Source of the DNA: Formosa algae
GTDB taxonomy: Bacteria; Bacteroidota; Bacteroidia; Flavobacteriales; Flavobacteriaceae
Direction of reading: 5' to 3'
DNA length: 64,000 nucleotides
Assembly (NCBI RefSeq): GCF_001439665.1
Contig: NZ_LMAK01000014.1
Location: 186,001 to 250,000, forward strand
Shown here: piece by piece, positions 16,324 through 25,441 of the stretch
Numbering within the stretch: the stretch's first letter is position 1
Layout of the letters: every line of letters starts with the position of its first letter
Position numbers and translations under genes: made by a program
Notes under the pieces: generated by a model
Told to the model about the DNA's origin: nothing
Seen by the model: only the letters and a program-made list of their open reading frames with translations
Database searches by the model: none

Positions 16324-16856
16324 GGATATATCGAAATTAATTTTTTCTTTAAATTGGTTTTAGCACGTTGCAATAAACTTTCTACAGATTTTACGGTTGT
16401 CTCCATAATATCTGCAACCTCTTGTTGCGGTAACCCTTCTACATAACTTAAAATAAAAGCTGTCTTCTGGGTAGCAATTAGCGTGTTAATTACCGAAAAC
16501 AAATACTGTGCTTTTTCTTTATTTTCTAATAAAATACCTGGATGCTGAAAATCTATTTGGTGATAATCTTGAATTTCCAGATTTGATTTTGGTCGCCTGT
16601 TTCGCTTCTCAATTTGGTTAAGCGCTTTGTTTATAGTAATTCTATAAATCCATGTACTGACTTTGGATTGGCCTTTAAATGTGTTTGCTCGTTTAAAAAT
16701 TGAGAGAAATACATCCTGAGTTATTTCTTCTGCTTCTTCTACATTTTGTAAATAGCCTAAGGCTGTATTATACACTTTGTTTTTATACAAAAGGTATAAT
16801 TCCTGAAAGGCTTTTTGATTGCCTTTTGCTATCTGTATTAAAAGCTTCTGTTCGAT
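16302..16856 (-). CDS. ECF RNA polymerase sigma factor, probable ATC start
   Basis: Extracytoplasmic-function sigma-70 factor. Region 2 is ALGYLQNVEEAEEITQDVFL through VSTWIYRITINKALNQIEKR; region 4 is SYVEGLPQQEVADIMETTVK with SVESLLQRAKTNLKKKL. An internal TTG at 16790 would remove the first helix of region 2. The frame stays open upstream and reads EQKLLIQIAKGNQKAFQELY, the standard opening of flavobacterial ECF factors, beginning at ATC 16854-16856 right where Met is expected. This gives 184 residues, the normal size. The frame has a stop four codons further upstream, so ATC is the best start available. It heads the anti-sigma/Spy-like operon. Confidence 0.8.
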   Translation of the reverse strand: MEQKLLIQIAKGNQKAFQELYLLYKNKVYNTALGYLQNVEEAEEITQDVFLSIFKRANTFKGQSKVSTWIYRITINKALNQIEKRNRRPKSNLEIQDYHQIDFQHPGILLENKEKAQYLFSVINTLIATQKTAFILSYVEGLPQQEVADIMETTVKSVESLLQRAKTNLKKKLISIYPEGNHKK

Positions 16857-16914
16857 GGTTTGGTTTTAAATAGTAAGACGCTGTTTGATATTGAAAAGTA
16901 GTAGACTTTGCGTT

Positions 16915-16931
16915 ATTTTCCTAAGGAAAAT
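16915..16931. promoter_or_regulatory. inverted repeat upstream of the sigma operon
   Basis: ATTTTCC / GGAAAAT, seven bases on each side of TAA, about 60 bases before the sigma start. It could be an operator or part of the promoter; no other support. Confidence 0.3.
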
Positions 16932-16974
16932 TAGAAAATTACCAAAGCGTGATTTCACTGCACTACCATATGTT

Positions 16975-17790
16975 CTATGTTTTGCTTCTGTCTTCTAGAA
17001 ATGGGTTATACATCATGATAGCGTGATTTTCTACAAGTACAGTTTCTGTTTCAGAGTCTGCAGTAATACAGCGTTTAATAATCTGGTTGTGCCTAGAGTA
17101 ACCTCCCCATATTTGTTGCTTTATATGGTGATTTCGTTCTTCAATAGCATAAGAGGTGTTAAGTTTATTTTTAGAGAATAATTCGCCATGTAAATGAGTT
17201 TTGTCTAACCACAATTTAATGACAAAGCTGTTATGGGTTTCATTTTTAACTTGCAAATCTATATAGTTGTAAGACAAAGTTGCTCCAGCACCAAAAGGCA
17301 CTTTTCTATTAATATCGGGGAATACATCAAAACCATGCCGATAGCGTTCTGTAATCGTTAGCGGACTGTGAGCGAAAATCCAAAACAGTAAATTTCCTAA
17401 TTGGCAGAGTCCGCCACCAATGTCTTTATCCATTTTTCCGTTGTTTAAAACCAAACCTTCTAGATAGCCTTTCTGCTGTGTTGGTCTGCCCACCAATTTC
17501 CATAACGAAAAGTACTCGTTAGGTTTAATTTCTATCTGATTAAGATGTTGAATTGCTAATCTTAAATTGGTTCTCTTGTTCTCCTGTAAATACATATCTA
17601 CATCTTTCAGCGGCCTTAAAATCAAAGATTGATGCTTAAATACGGTGTGTTTAAAATCTCTTTCTAAATGTTGTTTAGCATAATGTTTGCCAGCGAAGGC
17701 CCATTGCCACTTTCGTTTTAGTATAAAGTATTCCTTCCCTAAAATCTGTCTTAATCGGGTTCTTTTTTTAGGTTTATCAATGGCGTTCAC
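16975..17790 (-). CDS. VanW family protein
   Basis: 271 residues. The central block NEYFSLWKLVGRPTQQKGYL, then NNGKMDKDIGGGLCQLGNLL, is the VanW signature (FS....G.....G......G....GGG.CQ.s..L). VanW is found in some vancomycin gene clusters but its biochemical role is unknown, and most VanW proteins, this one included, are outside any resistance cluster. No signal peptide or transmembrane helix; the N terminus is basic. It stands alone behind the ECF sigma promoter region. Confidence 0.88.
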   Translation of the reverse strand: MNAIDKPKKRTRLRQILGKEYFILKRKWQWAFAGKHYAKQHLERDFKHTVFKHQSLILRPLKDVDMYLQENKRTNLRLAIQHLNQIEIKPNEYFSLWKLVGRPTQQKGYLEGLVLNNGKMDKDIGGGLCQLGNLLFWIFAHSPLTITERYRHGFDVFPDINRKVPFGAGATLSYNYIDLQVKNETHNSFVIKLWLDKTHLHGELFSKNKLNTSYAIEERNHHIKQQIWGGYSRHNQIIKRCITADSETETVLVENHAIMMYNPFLEDRSKT

Positions 17791-17959
17791 AGGTGTTTTT
17801 AATTAGATTTGGTTGCTTTATATCAGGCTTCAAGTTGCTGAAGTACAAAATAAGCTTTTTCTTTTTTTCTACTTCTAATACTCTTCTTTTTTAGTGTTAG
17901 AAAGATCTATTTACTGAAGTTATGTCTTTAAGTTAATGAAAGTTGGTAATATGTAAAAA

Positions 17960-17990
17960 GCTCACCCATTCAAATAACTGAATAGTGAGC
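17960..17990 (-). terminator. rho-independent terminator
   Basis: GCTCAC / GTGAGC outer arms with an inner ATTCA / TGAAT pairing and a T-run on the minus strand. It ends the PepSY-like lipoprotein gene. Confidence 0.75.
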
Positions 17991-18017
17991 CTTCTATAAT
18001 TGGGTATGATGTTATGT

Positions 18018-18482
18018 TTAGTCTTTGTCTAATCGGATAAAATCACCGTTTAATTCAAATTCTAATTCATAACCGTTATTTAATTCTACTTGTTGGTAGT
18101 TTGTTTCTAACTCCCAATCTGTAATAACTTGATTTGGATAATTGGTTGTAACATATTCTAAAATTAATTCTGGAATTACAGAATCTGGCAATGCTGTTAT
18201 ACCATCAATTTCAACGATTTCTAAATCGCTATTAAATTCTAATTGATAATTCAAATCTAATAGAACTTCGTAGGTTATACCGCTGTTTTCAGTTTCTTTT
18301 TCAGCTCGTGTAATGGTAGAAGTGTCGAAATGTGTAGATACATAAGTTGTGATTTCTGAAGGAATTTCATCGTCTGTAAGTAAGACTTCATTCGAGCTTC
18401 CATCATCGTCGCTACTGCAAGCGGTAAAAAATACTAAAGCAGAAAAAATCGATAATACTGTTGTTTTCGTTGTTGTTTTCAT
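18018..18482 (-). CDS. PepSY-like lipoprotein
   Basis: 154 residues, lipobox FTAC with lipid Cys at 22 and an SSDDDGS tail after it. The mature part has two repeats of about 60 residues, each with a helix (IPSEITTYVSTHF; VIPELILEYVTTNYP) and a strand pair ending in YEVLLDLNYQLEF or YELEFELNGDFI. This is the PepSY-like fold common in Bacteroidota lipoproteins, found beside two-component systems. It is followed on the upstream side by a histidine kinase and response regulator, so it may be their target or periplasmic partner. Confidence 0.85.
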   Translation of the reverse strand: MKTTTKTTVLSIFSALVFFTACSSDDDGSSNEVLLTDDEIPSEITTYVSTHFDTSTITRAEKETENSGITYEVLLDLNYQLEFNSDLEIVEIDGITALPDSVIPELILEYVTTNYPNQVITDWELETNYQQVELNNGYELEFELNGDFIRLDKD

Positions 18483-18643
18483 AGAAATTTGTGTCTTTTA
18501 ATACTAAATGTGTCTTTTAAAAGTATTGTTTGTACAACAATCTCTTAATTTAAGACGTGTTTTAGTATTGCATTATTTTCTTTTTATAACACAAATATGA
18601 TATGCAAATCTGGAAAGACTTTGGAATTTAGTTTTAAGATCTA

Positions 18644-19915
18644 TTAATTTTTAAAATGAATAGAAAAATGATGTTCGTTCTGAATAAATTGATAGTTTAG
18701 TTTAAACTGATATAAGTCGCAAATAGCCTTACAGACTGCTAAACCAAGGCCTGTACTTTGCGTTTTAGATTCGTTTTTTGTAAAACGATTAAATATAGTT
18801 TTAGAATCGAGTGCTGTTTTTGCTCCAGTATTTATTATAGTAAACATTTGATGAGTAATTAAAATAATGATTTTCCCGTGTTCTATATTGTGGAAAATAG
18901 CATTCTTAATAAGATTTGAAATGAGTATATCTGCCAGAGAATCATTCATTTGAACCTGTACATTTGCAGCTTCTTCTATTTTAATTTCTATATGTTTAAA
19001 TGCTGTGTATTCCGCAAACTGTTGGCAATGTGCTTTTGCAATAGTATTAATTGAAATACCTTCCTGTTGTATAAATTGTTTGTTTTCAATTTTAGTGAGC
19101 AGTAATAAGGTTTTGTTCAACTTTTTAAGACGGTCTGTCATTTGAATAACTTCAGAAATCGTTTTGGCATCATCGTGATTTAAGTGATCAGATTCTAACA
19201 ATAATTCTAATTTATTCGTAATAATGGCAATCGGTGTTTGTAGCTCATGAGACGCATTTTCTGTGAATTCTTTTTGAGCTATAAACGCTTTCTTTGTATG
19301 ATGGATTAAAGCGTTAGAAGCGTCTTGTAACTGTATAAATTCTTTGGTATTTGTAGTTACACTAATGGGCGAATTGTTTGTGTTTAGTCTGTAGTTTTTC
19401 AGGCTGTTAAGAATCTCGTAAAACGGATGCCATACTTTTCTTAAAACAAAATTATTTATAATAAATATGCATGCAATTAAAATAATAAAAAGCCAAAAAA
19501 TACTATAAGAAGCATCTTCAATTAAATCGTCTTCCTCGATTAACGATGAAATTATTTTTAAGCGATAATAGTTGTTTTGATGTTTAAAAGTAGCGTGTAA
19601 AATACGTACAGGTTCTAAATCGTCTTCGTTGTGGCGGTACATTAAAGTATCTTTATAGACGTCTTTTCTAAACGGCACTTTTTGAGTAGAAATCGGGTGA
19701 ATTTCAAAATTATTTCCCCCAAACTCTCGTTGTAAAAGTAGAGTGGAATCTGCTTTAATTTTTTGATAAATGAGGAGTTTATTATTCTCTAGACCGTCAT
19801 CAATACTATCTCGAATTTCGTCTTTAATATTTATATAAAATAAAATAGACCACACGCCAATAATAACTAAAAAGGCTGATGAAAGATAGGTTAAGGATTG
19901 ATTAAGTAATCTCAT
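18644..19915 (-). CDS. sensor histidine kinase
   Basis: 423 residues. Transmembrane segments at about 8-29 and 137-160 bracket a periplasmic domain of some 105 residues with no recognised fold. The dimerisation box is ENASHELQTPIAIITNKLEL with phospho-acceptor His223. The ATPase domain carries LISNLIKNAIFHN (N box) and STGLGLAVCKAICDLY (G box). The phosphate is passed to the OmpR-type regulator whose gene overlaps its start by four bases. The adjacent PepSY-like lipoprotein is a possible stimulus or output. Confidence 0.95.
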   Translation of the reverse strand: MRLLNQSLTYLSSAFLVIIGVWSILFYINIKDEIRDSIDDGLENNKLLIYQKIKADSTLLLQREFGGNNFEIHPISTQKVPFRKDVYKDTLMYRHNEDDLEPVRILHATFKHQNNYYRLKIISSLIEEDDLIEDASYSIFWLFIILIACIFIINNFVLRKVWHPFYEILNSLKNYRLNTNNSPISVTTNTKEFIQLQDASNALIHHTKKAFIAQKEFTENASHELQTPIAIITNKLELLLESDHLNHDDAKTISEVIQMTDRLKKLNKTLLLLTKIENKQFIQQEGISINTIAKAHCQQFAEYTAFKHIEIKIEEAANVQVQMNDSLADILISNLIKNAIFHNIEHGKIIILITHQMFTIINTGAKTALDSKTIFNRFTKNESKTQSTGLGLAVCKAICDLYQFKLNYQFIQNEHHFSIHFKN

Positions 19916-20589
19916 TTTTCAATTAATTTATAACCAATTCCGTACACGGTTTCTATGGCCATTTCAGCATTAGAATCTTCTAACTTTTTGCGTAAGTTTT
20001 TGATTTGATAGTATATAAAATCGAAATTATCGGCCTGATCTATATGGTCGCCCCAAACGTATTCTGCCAAGGCAGATTTAGTAATTAATCGGTTTTTATT
20101 TAAAGAAAAATAATTAAGAATATCGAATTCTTTTCGGTTTAAATGTACGTCGTGCTGGTTTACTTTTAATGTGCGTTCTTGTATATTGATAGTACAATTA
20201 CCGAGTTGTACTTCAGACTTTCCATTGAAATATTTACGGCGTAATACAGCAGTTATTCTTGCGGTGAGTTCTGCAATATGAAAGGGTTTAGTTAAATAAT
20301 CATCTGCACCTAAAGCAAGCCCTTTAAGTTTATCGTCTAAGGCATTTTTTGCAGAAATAATAATTACATTTTCAGATTTCCCCAATTGTTTTAAATGTTT
20401 TAGAAGATCTAAACCATTTCCATTTGGTAACATAATATCAAGAAGAATACAATCGTAATTATACATTGTAATTTTATCGCTGGCACTGGTAAAATCATGG
20501 GCTGTTTCAACCGTGTATTTTTCCTTCAGAAGCGATTTTTGTATCGTTTCGCGTAATTCAGCTTCGTCTTCAATGATTAGAATTTTCAT
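19912..20589 (-). CDS. OmpR/PhoB-family response regulator
   Basis: 225 residues. Receiver domain 1-120 with acidic pair ED near residue 7-8, phospho-acceptor Asp51 in CILLDIMLP, Ser/Thr in IISAK and the Lys of TKPF. A winged-helix DNA-binding domain covers about 128-223, with LNRKEFDILNYF and the recognition part NFDFIYYQIKNLRKKL, ending in VYGIGYKL. Its stop overlaps the kinase start (ATGA-type coupling), so the two are made together. Confidence 0.95.
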   Translation of the reverse strand: MKILIIEDEAELRETIQKSLLKEKYTVETAHDFTSASDKITMYNYDCILLDIMLPNGNGLDLLKHLKQLGKSENVIIISAKNALDDKLKGLALGADDYLTKPFHIAELTARITAVLRRKYFNGKSEVQLGNCTINIQERTLKVNQHDVHLNRKEFDILNYFSLNKNRLITKSALAEYVWGDHIDQADNFDFIYYQIKNLRKKLEDSNAEMAIETVYGIGYKLIEK

Positions 20590-20636
20590 TCTACAAAAAT
20601 AATATTGAATTCTGTAAAACTTACGTTATAATGGGT

Positions 20637-21668
20637 TTATTTACTTGCTTTTAAAAAATTAGAAATCCTTTTTCTTTTGGTCGCACGCATCACAGCTTTT
20701 ATTGAGATGACATTTAAAGGAAATTCTAAAAGCACATGTAAAAAACTTAAAAAATATAAGGCAATCAAGCCTGTTTTAAAGTCGTAAATACAAAGTCCTA
20801 CAGCAGTAAGCCAAATCCCTATGATAAAAAACACACTTTTTTTGGTAATGGATGCTTTCCAACCAATGATAGATGTTTTAGAAAACCAATTGAGGTAGTG
20901 ATACGTGTATGCAAAGGCTATAAAAATTTGAATTCTAACACCTATGTCAGATAAAGTTTCAAAGACATCATTTCGAAAATTGTTACAGACTTTGGCGATA
21001 AAAGCCTTAATCCCCATCATGTTTAAACTATTAAATTTTTCAAAAGTTGCTTTAGAAGGCGTATAATTAGTATAATCTAATGGAATATATGTAATAATGA
21101 AAGGTACTGAAAGTAGCAGTAATCCTAAATAAATGCCCAACTGACTTTTAGATTTTATAGCACCATAGATGATGAAAAAAAAGGTAAAAATATAGACATG
21201 AACTAATGTTGGAAGAAAAGCTCCAATTAGAAAGAATGGTTTAGGGACATATGTTATTGTAAAAAAAGAGACTAAAATAATGAGTGCTAATGCATATGCT
21301 AAAGCTTTGTTTGTTTTTAAAAAGAGTAAACTTATGGCAAATAAAAATCCGATAATAAGAAACATTTTAGTCTGTTTTCCTAGAATTAATAAACCATGTT
21401 CTATAGTTGGATTAAGGGGGATATTACTGAATATAATAATTGGGGCAATAGCAATTAAAGTAGCTAATACTAAAAAGACTAAAGCCCAATTTTTATGTGC
21501 GGTTAAAAAATAATTTTTGTCGCGTAGCCAGGTAATTTCCGTCAAGTAATGTAATGGTCCCAAAAAGGCATATGAAAACAAGAACAACTTAAAAGGCAAC
21601 ATTATCGCTGTAATTAGTGAAATAATTATCAGAAAAATATTTAATACATCTACGCGTTTTGTATTCAT
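20637..21668 (-). CDS. polytopic membrane protein with conserved-looking His motifs
   Basis: 343 residues with roughly eight to ten hydrophobic segments and no signal peptide. Histidines occur at membrane-edge positions: FLGPLHYLTEITWL near the N terminus, TYHYLNWFSK in the last third, and FLHVLLEFPLN near the C terminus. By eye these recall the PHGALD / HS-RHF / PHMIL pattern of Brp/Blh beta-carotene dioxygenases, which use His-bound iron in the membrane. The likeness is weak and no carotenoid genes lie nearby, so function is left open. Single gene behind the two-component system, not clearly in operon. Confidence 0.75.
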   Translation of the reverse strand: MNTKRVDVLNIFLIIISLITAIMLPFKLFLFSYAFLGPLHYLTEITWLRDKNYFLTAHKNWALVFLVLATLIAIAPIIIFSNIPLNPTIEHGLLILGKQTKMFLIIGFLFAISLLFLKTNKALAYALALIILVSFFTITYVPKPFFLIGAFLPTLVHVYIFTFFFIIYGAIKSKSQLGIYLGLLLLSVPFIITYIPLDYTNYTPSKATFEKFNSLNMMGIKAFIAKVCNNFRNDVFETLSDIGVRIQIFIAFAYTYHYLNWFSKTSIIGWKASITKKSVFFIIGIWLTAVGLCIYDFKTGLIALYFLSFLHVLLEFPLNVISIKAVMRATKRKRISNFLKASK

Positions 21669-21762
21669 TTTGTGGTTAACTCTAAATTAAAATTGTCCTA
21701 ATCTGTATACAAGTATGGTGTGTCTTTAGTGTACGACCTAAAGCCCCTATAAATATCTGATC

Positions 21763-23196
21763 TTAATCTTTTTCTATAACCAATTTTGAAAGCGCTCCAG
21801 GATAACCACGTTCTACTGCTAACTGCTCTGAGAGTATGTTAATGTCTTGAGTAGAAATGCGATCTAATAACACATTATTGTTGGTATGGTTTGATAGTTT
21901 AGAAATAATACCTTCTTCTTCCATATTGTTTATAATCTGGTTAGCAACAGTAAGAGCAGAAGAGGCTTTTATAATTTCACTTCTTGCATACGATTTACTT
22001 GGAAATTGTACTTCTCCAACTCTTAAACTTGGATCGTCCCCAGAAATTTGTTGTGCACCATACATTGGTGGTCCACCAACCGTTGCAGAACAAAAAGAAG
22101 GGATAAATTTACCCACAAAAGCAATGGCGTTTTCGGTTCTGTTTTTTACTTCTGCAGTATCCCAATGGCGTTCTAATTTCTGCTTAATCCCGGCGTTAAA
22201 TTCAGGTTGTACTGTATCTGCTTTAGATTGAACTAAACCATTTTCAAATAATGTAATATCCTCGGTCATTCCGTGAATTTGATAATACTCATCACAATAG
22301 GGGGTAAGTTGTGCCATACCATGAGGTGTACCACGTTCCCCATGAAAAATAAGTTCTGGAATTAATCCCGGAATGGGATGCCACTTAGAGACATATGCGG
22401 CTTTAAATTCTATTAAACGTTCCGAATTTAAGTGCAAAGATTCATCAAAAGTCCCTGTTTTGAATCCGCTTGAGTTTACCAAATAGTTTACTTTGTACAC
22501 TTGATCTTTGGTGCAAATTTCCCAATTATGGTCTAGATTTAAATCGCGGACATCTTTAATGTCTGTAACAAACGTATTTGTTTTTAAAGTACAGCTCTCA
22601 GATGCATTTAAAGCTAATTGTGCTTGTGCTGCCAATCTAAATAAATTCCAACCGTATTCCTGTACTAAAATTACAGGCGTTTTTAATTTATTGTAATCTA
22701 CTATTTTAATGGCGTTAGACATCCATTCGTCTGCTGTTTGCGGACGTTTTACTGTAGGCGAATCTTTTATAGCATCTAAATCTGCTTGCTTATATATTTT
22801 ATAATACTGTTCTGGAGCACCCAATATTTGGTTTTCAGGATCTTCTTCTATCAATTCCTTATAATAAGAAACCAACATGTCTAAACGACTCTCGATGTCC
22901 TCTACAGCATATTTTTCAGTTTTAGGAATACTTATAAATGTTGGTCTTTCATCTATAGATTGCGGAAACAAACGCGCCATCTCTATAGATTGTTTCATCA
23001 GTATTCTGCATTGCTCTTCAGAAATGTCTGGGTATAAGTTTCCACCTGCATGTAAATGGCAAAACGGAGGTCCGTTTACCACGCTGTTTTCTTGTTCAAA
23101 CAAAATATTTTCAACACCATATTTTGCTAATTCTAGTGCAATTACAACACCAGAAACACCGCCACCAATAATACCAACATTGTAAATTTTATTCAT
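21763..23196 (-). CDS. FAD-dependent oxidoreductase, DAO-like
   Basis: 477 residues. The N terminus IYNVGIIGGGVSGVVIALEL is a Rossmann dinucleotide-binding motif (GGGVSG), followed by the acidic Glu of LFEQE that holds the ribose. The middle contains YLVNSSGFKTG, where such enzymes have the second FAD contact, and a GGPPMYGAQQISGDDP stretch near the C terminus. Family members oxidise amines, amino or hydroxy acids; the substrate is unknown. One base separates it from the HAD phosphatase gene upstream, so the two are probably co-transcribed. Confidence 0.85.
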   Translation of the reverse strand: MNKIYNVGIIGGGVSGVVIALELAKYGVENILFEQENSVVNGPPFCHLHAGGNLYPDISEEQCRILMKQSIEMARLFPQSIDERPTFISIPKTEKYAVEDIESRLDMLVSYYKELIEEDPENQILGAPEQYYKIYKQADLDAIKDSPTVKRPQTADEWMSNAIKIVDYNKLKTPVILVQEYGWNLFRLAAQAQLALNASESCTLKTNTFVTDIKDVRDLNLDHNWEICTKDQVYKVNYLVNSSGFKTGTFDESLHLNSERLIEFKAAYVSKWHPIPGLIPELIFHGERGTPHGMAQLTPYCDEYYQIHGMTEDITLFENGLVQSKADTVQPEFNAGIKQKLERHWDTAEVKNRTENAIAFVGKFIPSFCSATVGGPPMYGAQQISGDDPSLRVGEVQFPSKSYARSEIIKASSALTVANQIINNMEEEGIISKLSNHTNNNVLLDRISTQDINILSEQLAVERGYPGALSKLVIEKD

Positions 23197-23197
23197 A

Positions 23198-23869
23198 TTA
23201 AAAAAGGTCTTGTAATTCTGAAAAAAGATCTGCTACCACTGTCGGCTTGTAATCTGCAATATTTTCGTTATAGTTGTAACCATAACTTACACCAATACTA
23301 TCCATTTTAGCATTTTGAGCCGCCAAAATATCATTTTTAGAATCTCCAACCATAACGCTTTTCGCTACTGTAGTTTGCATACGTTCTACCAAGTGTAAAA
23401 GTGGAGCGGCATCAGGCTTTTTCTTAGATAAAGAATCTTCGCCAATCCAAGCCTCAAAATAATCTTTAATCTCTAGTGCTTCTAAAATTGGAGCAATAAA
23501 ATCAAAAGGCTTATTGGTACAGATAGCTAAAGTATACCCTTTAGATTTTAATTTTTGTAATGTTTCTAGAACTCCTGGATACAAAAAAGTGTCTTTACAA
23601 GTTTCTTCTTTGTAAGCAGAAAAATATATATCGAAAGCTTCTTTTAAAAACGTTTCTGTTAAGTCTCTTTCAGGCAAAGCACGTTCTATAGCACGACGCA
23701 CCAAAGGTTTTGCACCATTTCCTATAAAGGGTGTAACCTCTTCTATAGTTAAAGGAGCTGCGTTATATTGCGCTAGCATTTTATTGATAGCCAACGTTAA
23801 ATCGGGAATACTATTGATGAGTGTTCCATCAAAATCGAATATGATTAGGTCTTTGTCTTTAAAATTCAA
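23198..23869 (-). CDS. HAD hydrolase, phosphoglycolate-phosphatase-like
   Basis: 223 residues. HAD motif I is DFDGTLINS (nucleophile Asp and the acid-base Asp two residues on), motif II is CTNKP, motif III is the Lys of KKPDAAPL, motif IV is MVGDSKNDILAAQNA. The helical cap between residues 20 and 85 is the type seen in Gph and PgmB enzymes, which hydrolyse phosphoglycolate or other small sugar phosphates. Substrate cannot be fixed from sequence. First gene of a two-gene unit with the FAD oxidoreductase. Confidence 0.88.
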   Translation of the reverse strand: MNFKDKDLIIFDFDGTLINSIPDLTLAINKMLAQYNAAPLTIEEVTPFIGNGAKPLVRRAIERALPERDLTETFLKEAFDIYFSAYKEETCKDTFLYPGVLETLQKLKSKGYTLAICTNKPFDFIAPILEALEIKDYFEAWIGEDSLSKKKPDAAPLLHLVERMQTTVAKSVMVGDSKNDILAAQNAKMDSIGVSYGYNYNENIADYKPTVVADLFSELQDLF

Positions 23870-24088
23870 AATGCTTGTTTTTTATAACAAAGATGGGGAA
23901 GATTTAACAAATGAGGTGCTATTTAAGACAATTTTGACATCTAAAATAGGCGACTGCTTTAAGTTTTTTAGTAATAATAATTTATACTGTCAATTATTAT
24001 TATATTCTTATTAAATGAAGTGTATTTGTGAATTTTACTTTTTATTTTAAGGGGAATTTTAGATGGCTTTTGGAATCTTAAAATATCA

Positions 24089-24850
24089 TTATTTTCTACT
24101 TTTAGACTTCGCAAGTAATCTTAATATTTCAAGATATAACCAAATAATAGTAACCATAAGTCCAAAAGCAGCATACCATTCCATATACTTAGGCGCTTTC
24201 ATTTCGGCTCCTTTTTCAATAAAATCGAAATCTACCACTAAATTTAAGGCCGCTATTATAACTACAAATAAGGAGAATATAATTCCTGAAATTGAATTAT
24301 CATGAATGAAAGGTAAATTGAATCCTATAAATGAGCCAACCAATGAAACGATATAACACAAAGCAATTCCAGCTGTTGCTGATGCGACTATAAGTTTAAA
24401 ATTTTCTGTAGCTTTAATTATGCCTAGTCTATAAATTATTAGTAAACTAAATAGTATACCAAAGGTTAATATAATGGCTTGAATGACAATTCCTGGGAAC
24501 CTGGACTCCATTAATGCAGATAATCCTCCTATAGCTAATCCTTGTAATCCACAATAAATTGGTGCTAAATACGGCGCTGTAGTTTTCTTATAAATAATTA
24601 ATACCGCTACACCAAAAGCAGTAAGAGAGGCTCCGAGCAAATATGGTTGTATACGTGTTATATCTTGGTTTTCTTGAAACAAGTTCCATGTATAATAAGC
24701 AGTGGCTAGTACTATAAATCCTAAAAAGGCTATTTTATTCACCGTACCATTTATGGTCATGACTTCGGTAATCTGACCTAAAGGTTGTGTTTTTGCAGTT
24801 GAAAAAACCTCTGATTTTAAGGCGGGGTTTTTAGATTTGAATAGGGACAT
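24089..24850 (-). CDS. Bax inhibitor-1/YccA family membrane protein
   Basis: 253 residues. A polar N-terminal tail (MSLFKSKNPALKSEVFSTAK) is followed by seven hydrophobic segments. The pattern NGTVNKIAFLGFIVLATAYY at the start and the closing LYLEILRLLAKSKSRK are typical of the Bacteroidota YccA/BI-1 group. TMBIM proteins conduct protons or calcium and interact with membrane proteases in E. coli; the role here is not shown. Followed closely by an unknown gene upstream (26 bases), perhaps co-transcribed. Confidence 0.9.
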   Translation of the reverse strand: MSLFKSKNPALKSEVFSTAKTQPLGQITEVMTINGTVNKIAFLGFIVLATAYYTWNLFQENQDITRIQPYLLGASLTAFGVAVLIIYKKTTAPYLAPIYCGLQGLAIGGLSALMESRFPGIVIQAIILTFGILFSLLIIYRLGIIKATENFKLIVASATAGIALCYIVSLVGSFIGFNLPFIHDNSISGIIFSLFVVIIAALNLVVDFDFIEKGAEMKAPKYMEWYAAFGLMVTIIWLYLEILRLLAKSKSRK

Positions 24851-24876
24851 AAAATATTGTAAAAAAGAGTGTTAAG

Positions 24877-25410
24877 TTAATGGGATTGTGCTTTTAAATA
24901 CATACAGTAATCATTCCAAACCGGGGAATAGTTGGGGTCTAAAAACCAATTTATTCTCGATTTAGTGATGGTCTGGTTATTAAATTTTTCCCCATATAAA
25001 GCCATACTTTTATCGTTTTCAGATGCTAGCCATGTAACAAACGCCTCTTTAGAATTAAAAGTTATAATCGGGTCTTTAATACCGTAACCATCGTAAACTG
25101 TTCCTAAAACGGAGGTGTTTTCTTGGTAAAATATTCCTTGGCCACAATAGTCGCGATGTGCAAAATACAATCCATTTCTAGCAGATGCTTTAGTTAGTTT
25201 TTCAGCGACTTGTAAGCTAAGATCTTCACCATAATTTTCAGAATTTAAATTCCGGTATATTTTTAATTCTTTTTTATTGAGTTGTTTGAGCGTCATCTTA
25301 GGCATATGAACCGTTAAGTTTAAATTGGTCAGGTCTGTTACGTCTAATTGTACTTTAGAAGGCGTAAAAGTATGTTGTAAAAACCTAAATAAACTAAATT
25401 TTGAATGCAT
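24877..25410 (-). CDS. conserved-looking cytoplasmic protein of unknown function
   Basis: 177 residues, no signal peptide or membrane helix. It is polar with a hydrophobic core pattern; the segment ITFNSKEAFVTWLASENDK followed by NNQTITKSRINWFL suggests a compact alpha/beta fold. Two Cys residues (DYCGQG; WNDYCMY) are far apart. I recognise no family motif. It lies between a DUF922-like gene and the BI-1 gene on the same strand. Confidence 0.65.
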   Translation of the reverse strand: MHSKFSLFRFLQHTFTPSKVQLDVTDLTNLNLTVHMPKMTLKQLNKKELKIYRNLNSENYGEDLSLQVAEKLTKASARNGLYFAHRDYCGQGIFYQENTSVLGTVYDGYGIKDPIITFNSKEAFVTWLASENDKSMALYGEKFNNQTITKSRINWFLDPNYSPVWNDYCMYLKAQSH

Positions 25411-25441
25411 GTTGCGAAATTATAATGTTGCAGAAACGGGT

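Noticed and set aside
16975-17790. VanW as a vancomycin-resistance gene
   Set aside because: No VanS/R/H/A/X genes nearby and VanW has no proven resistance role.
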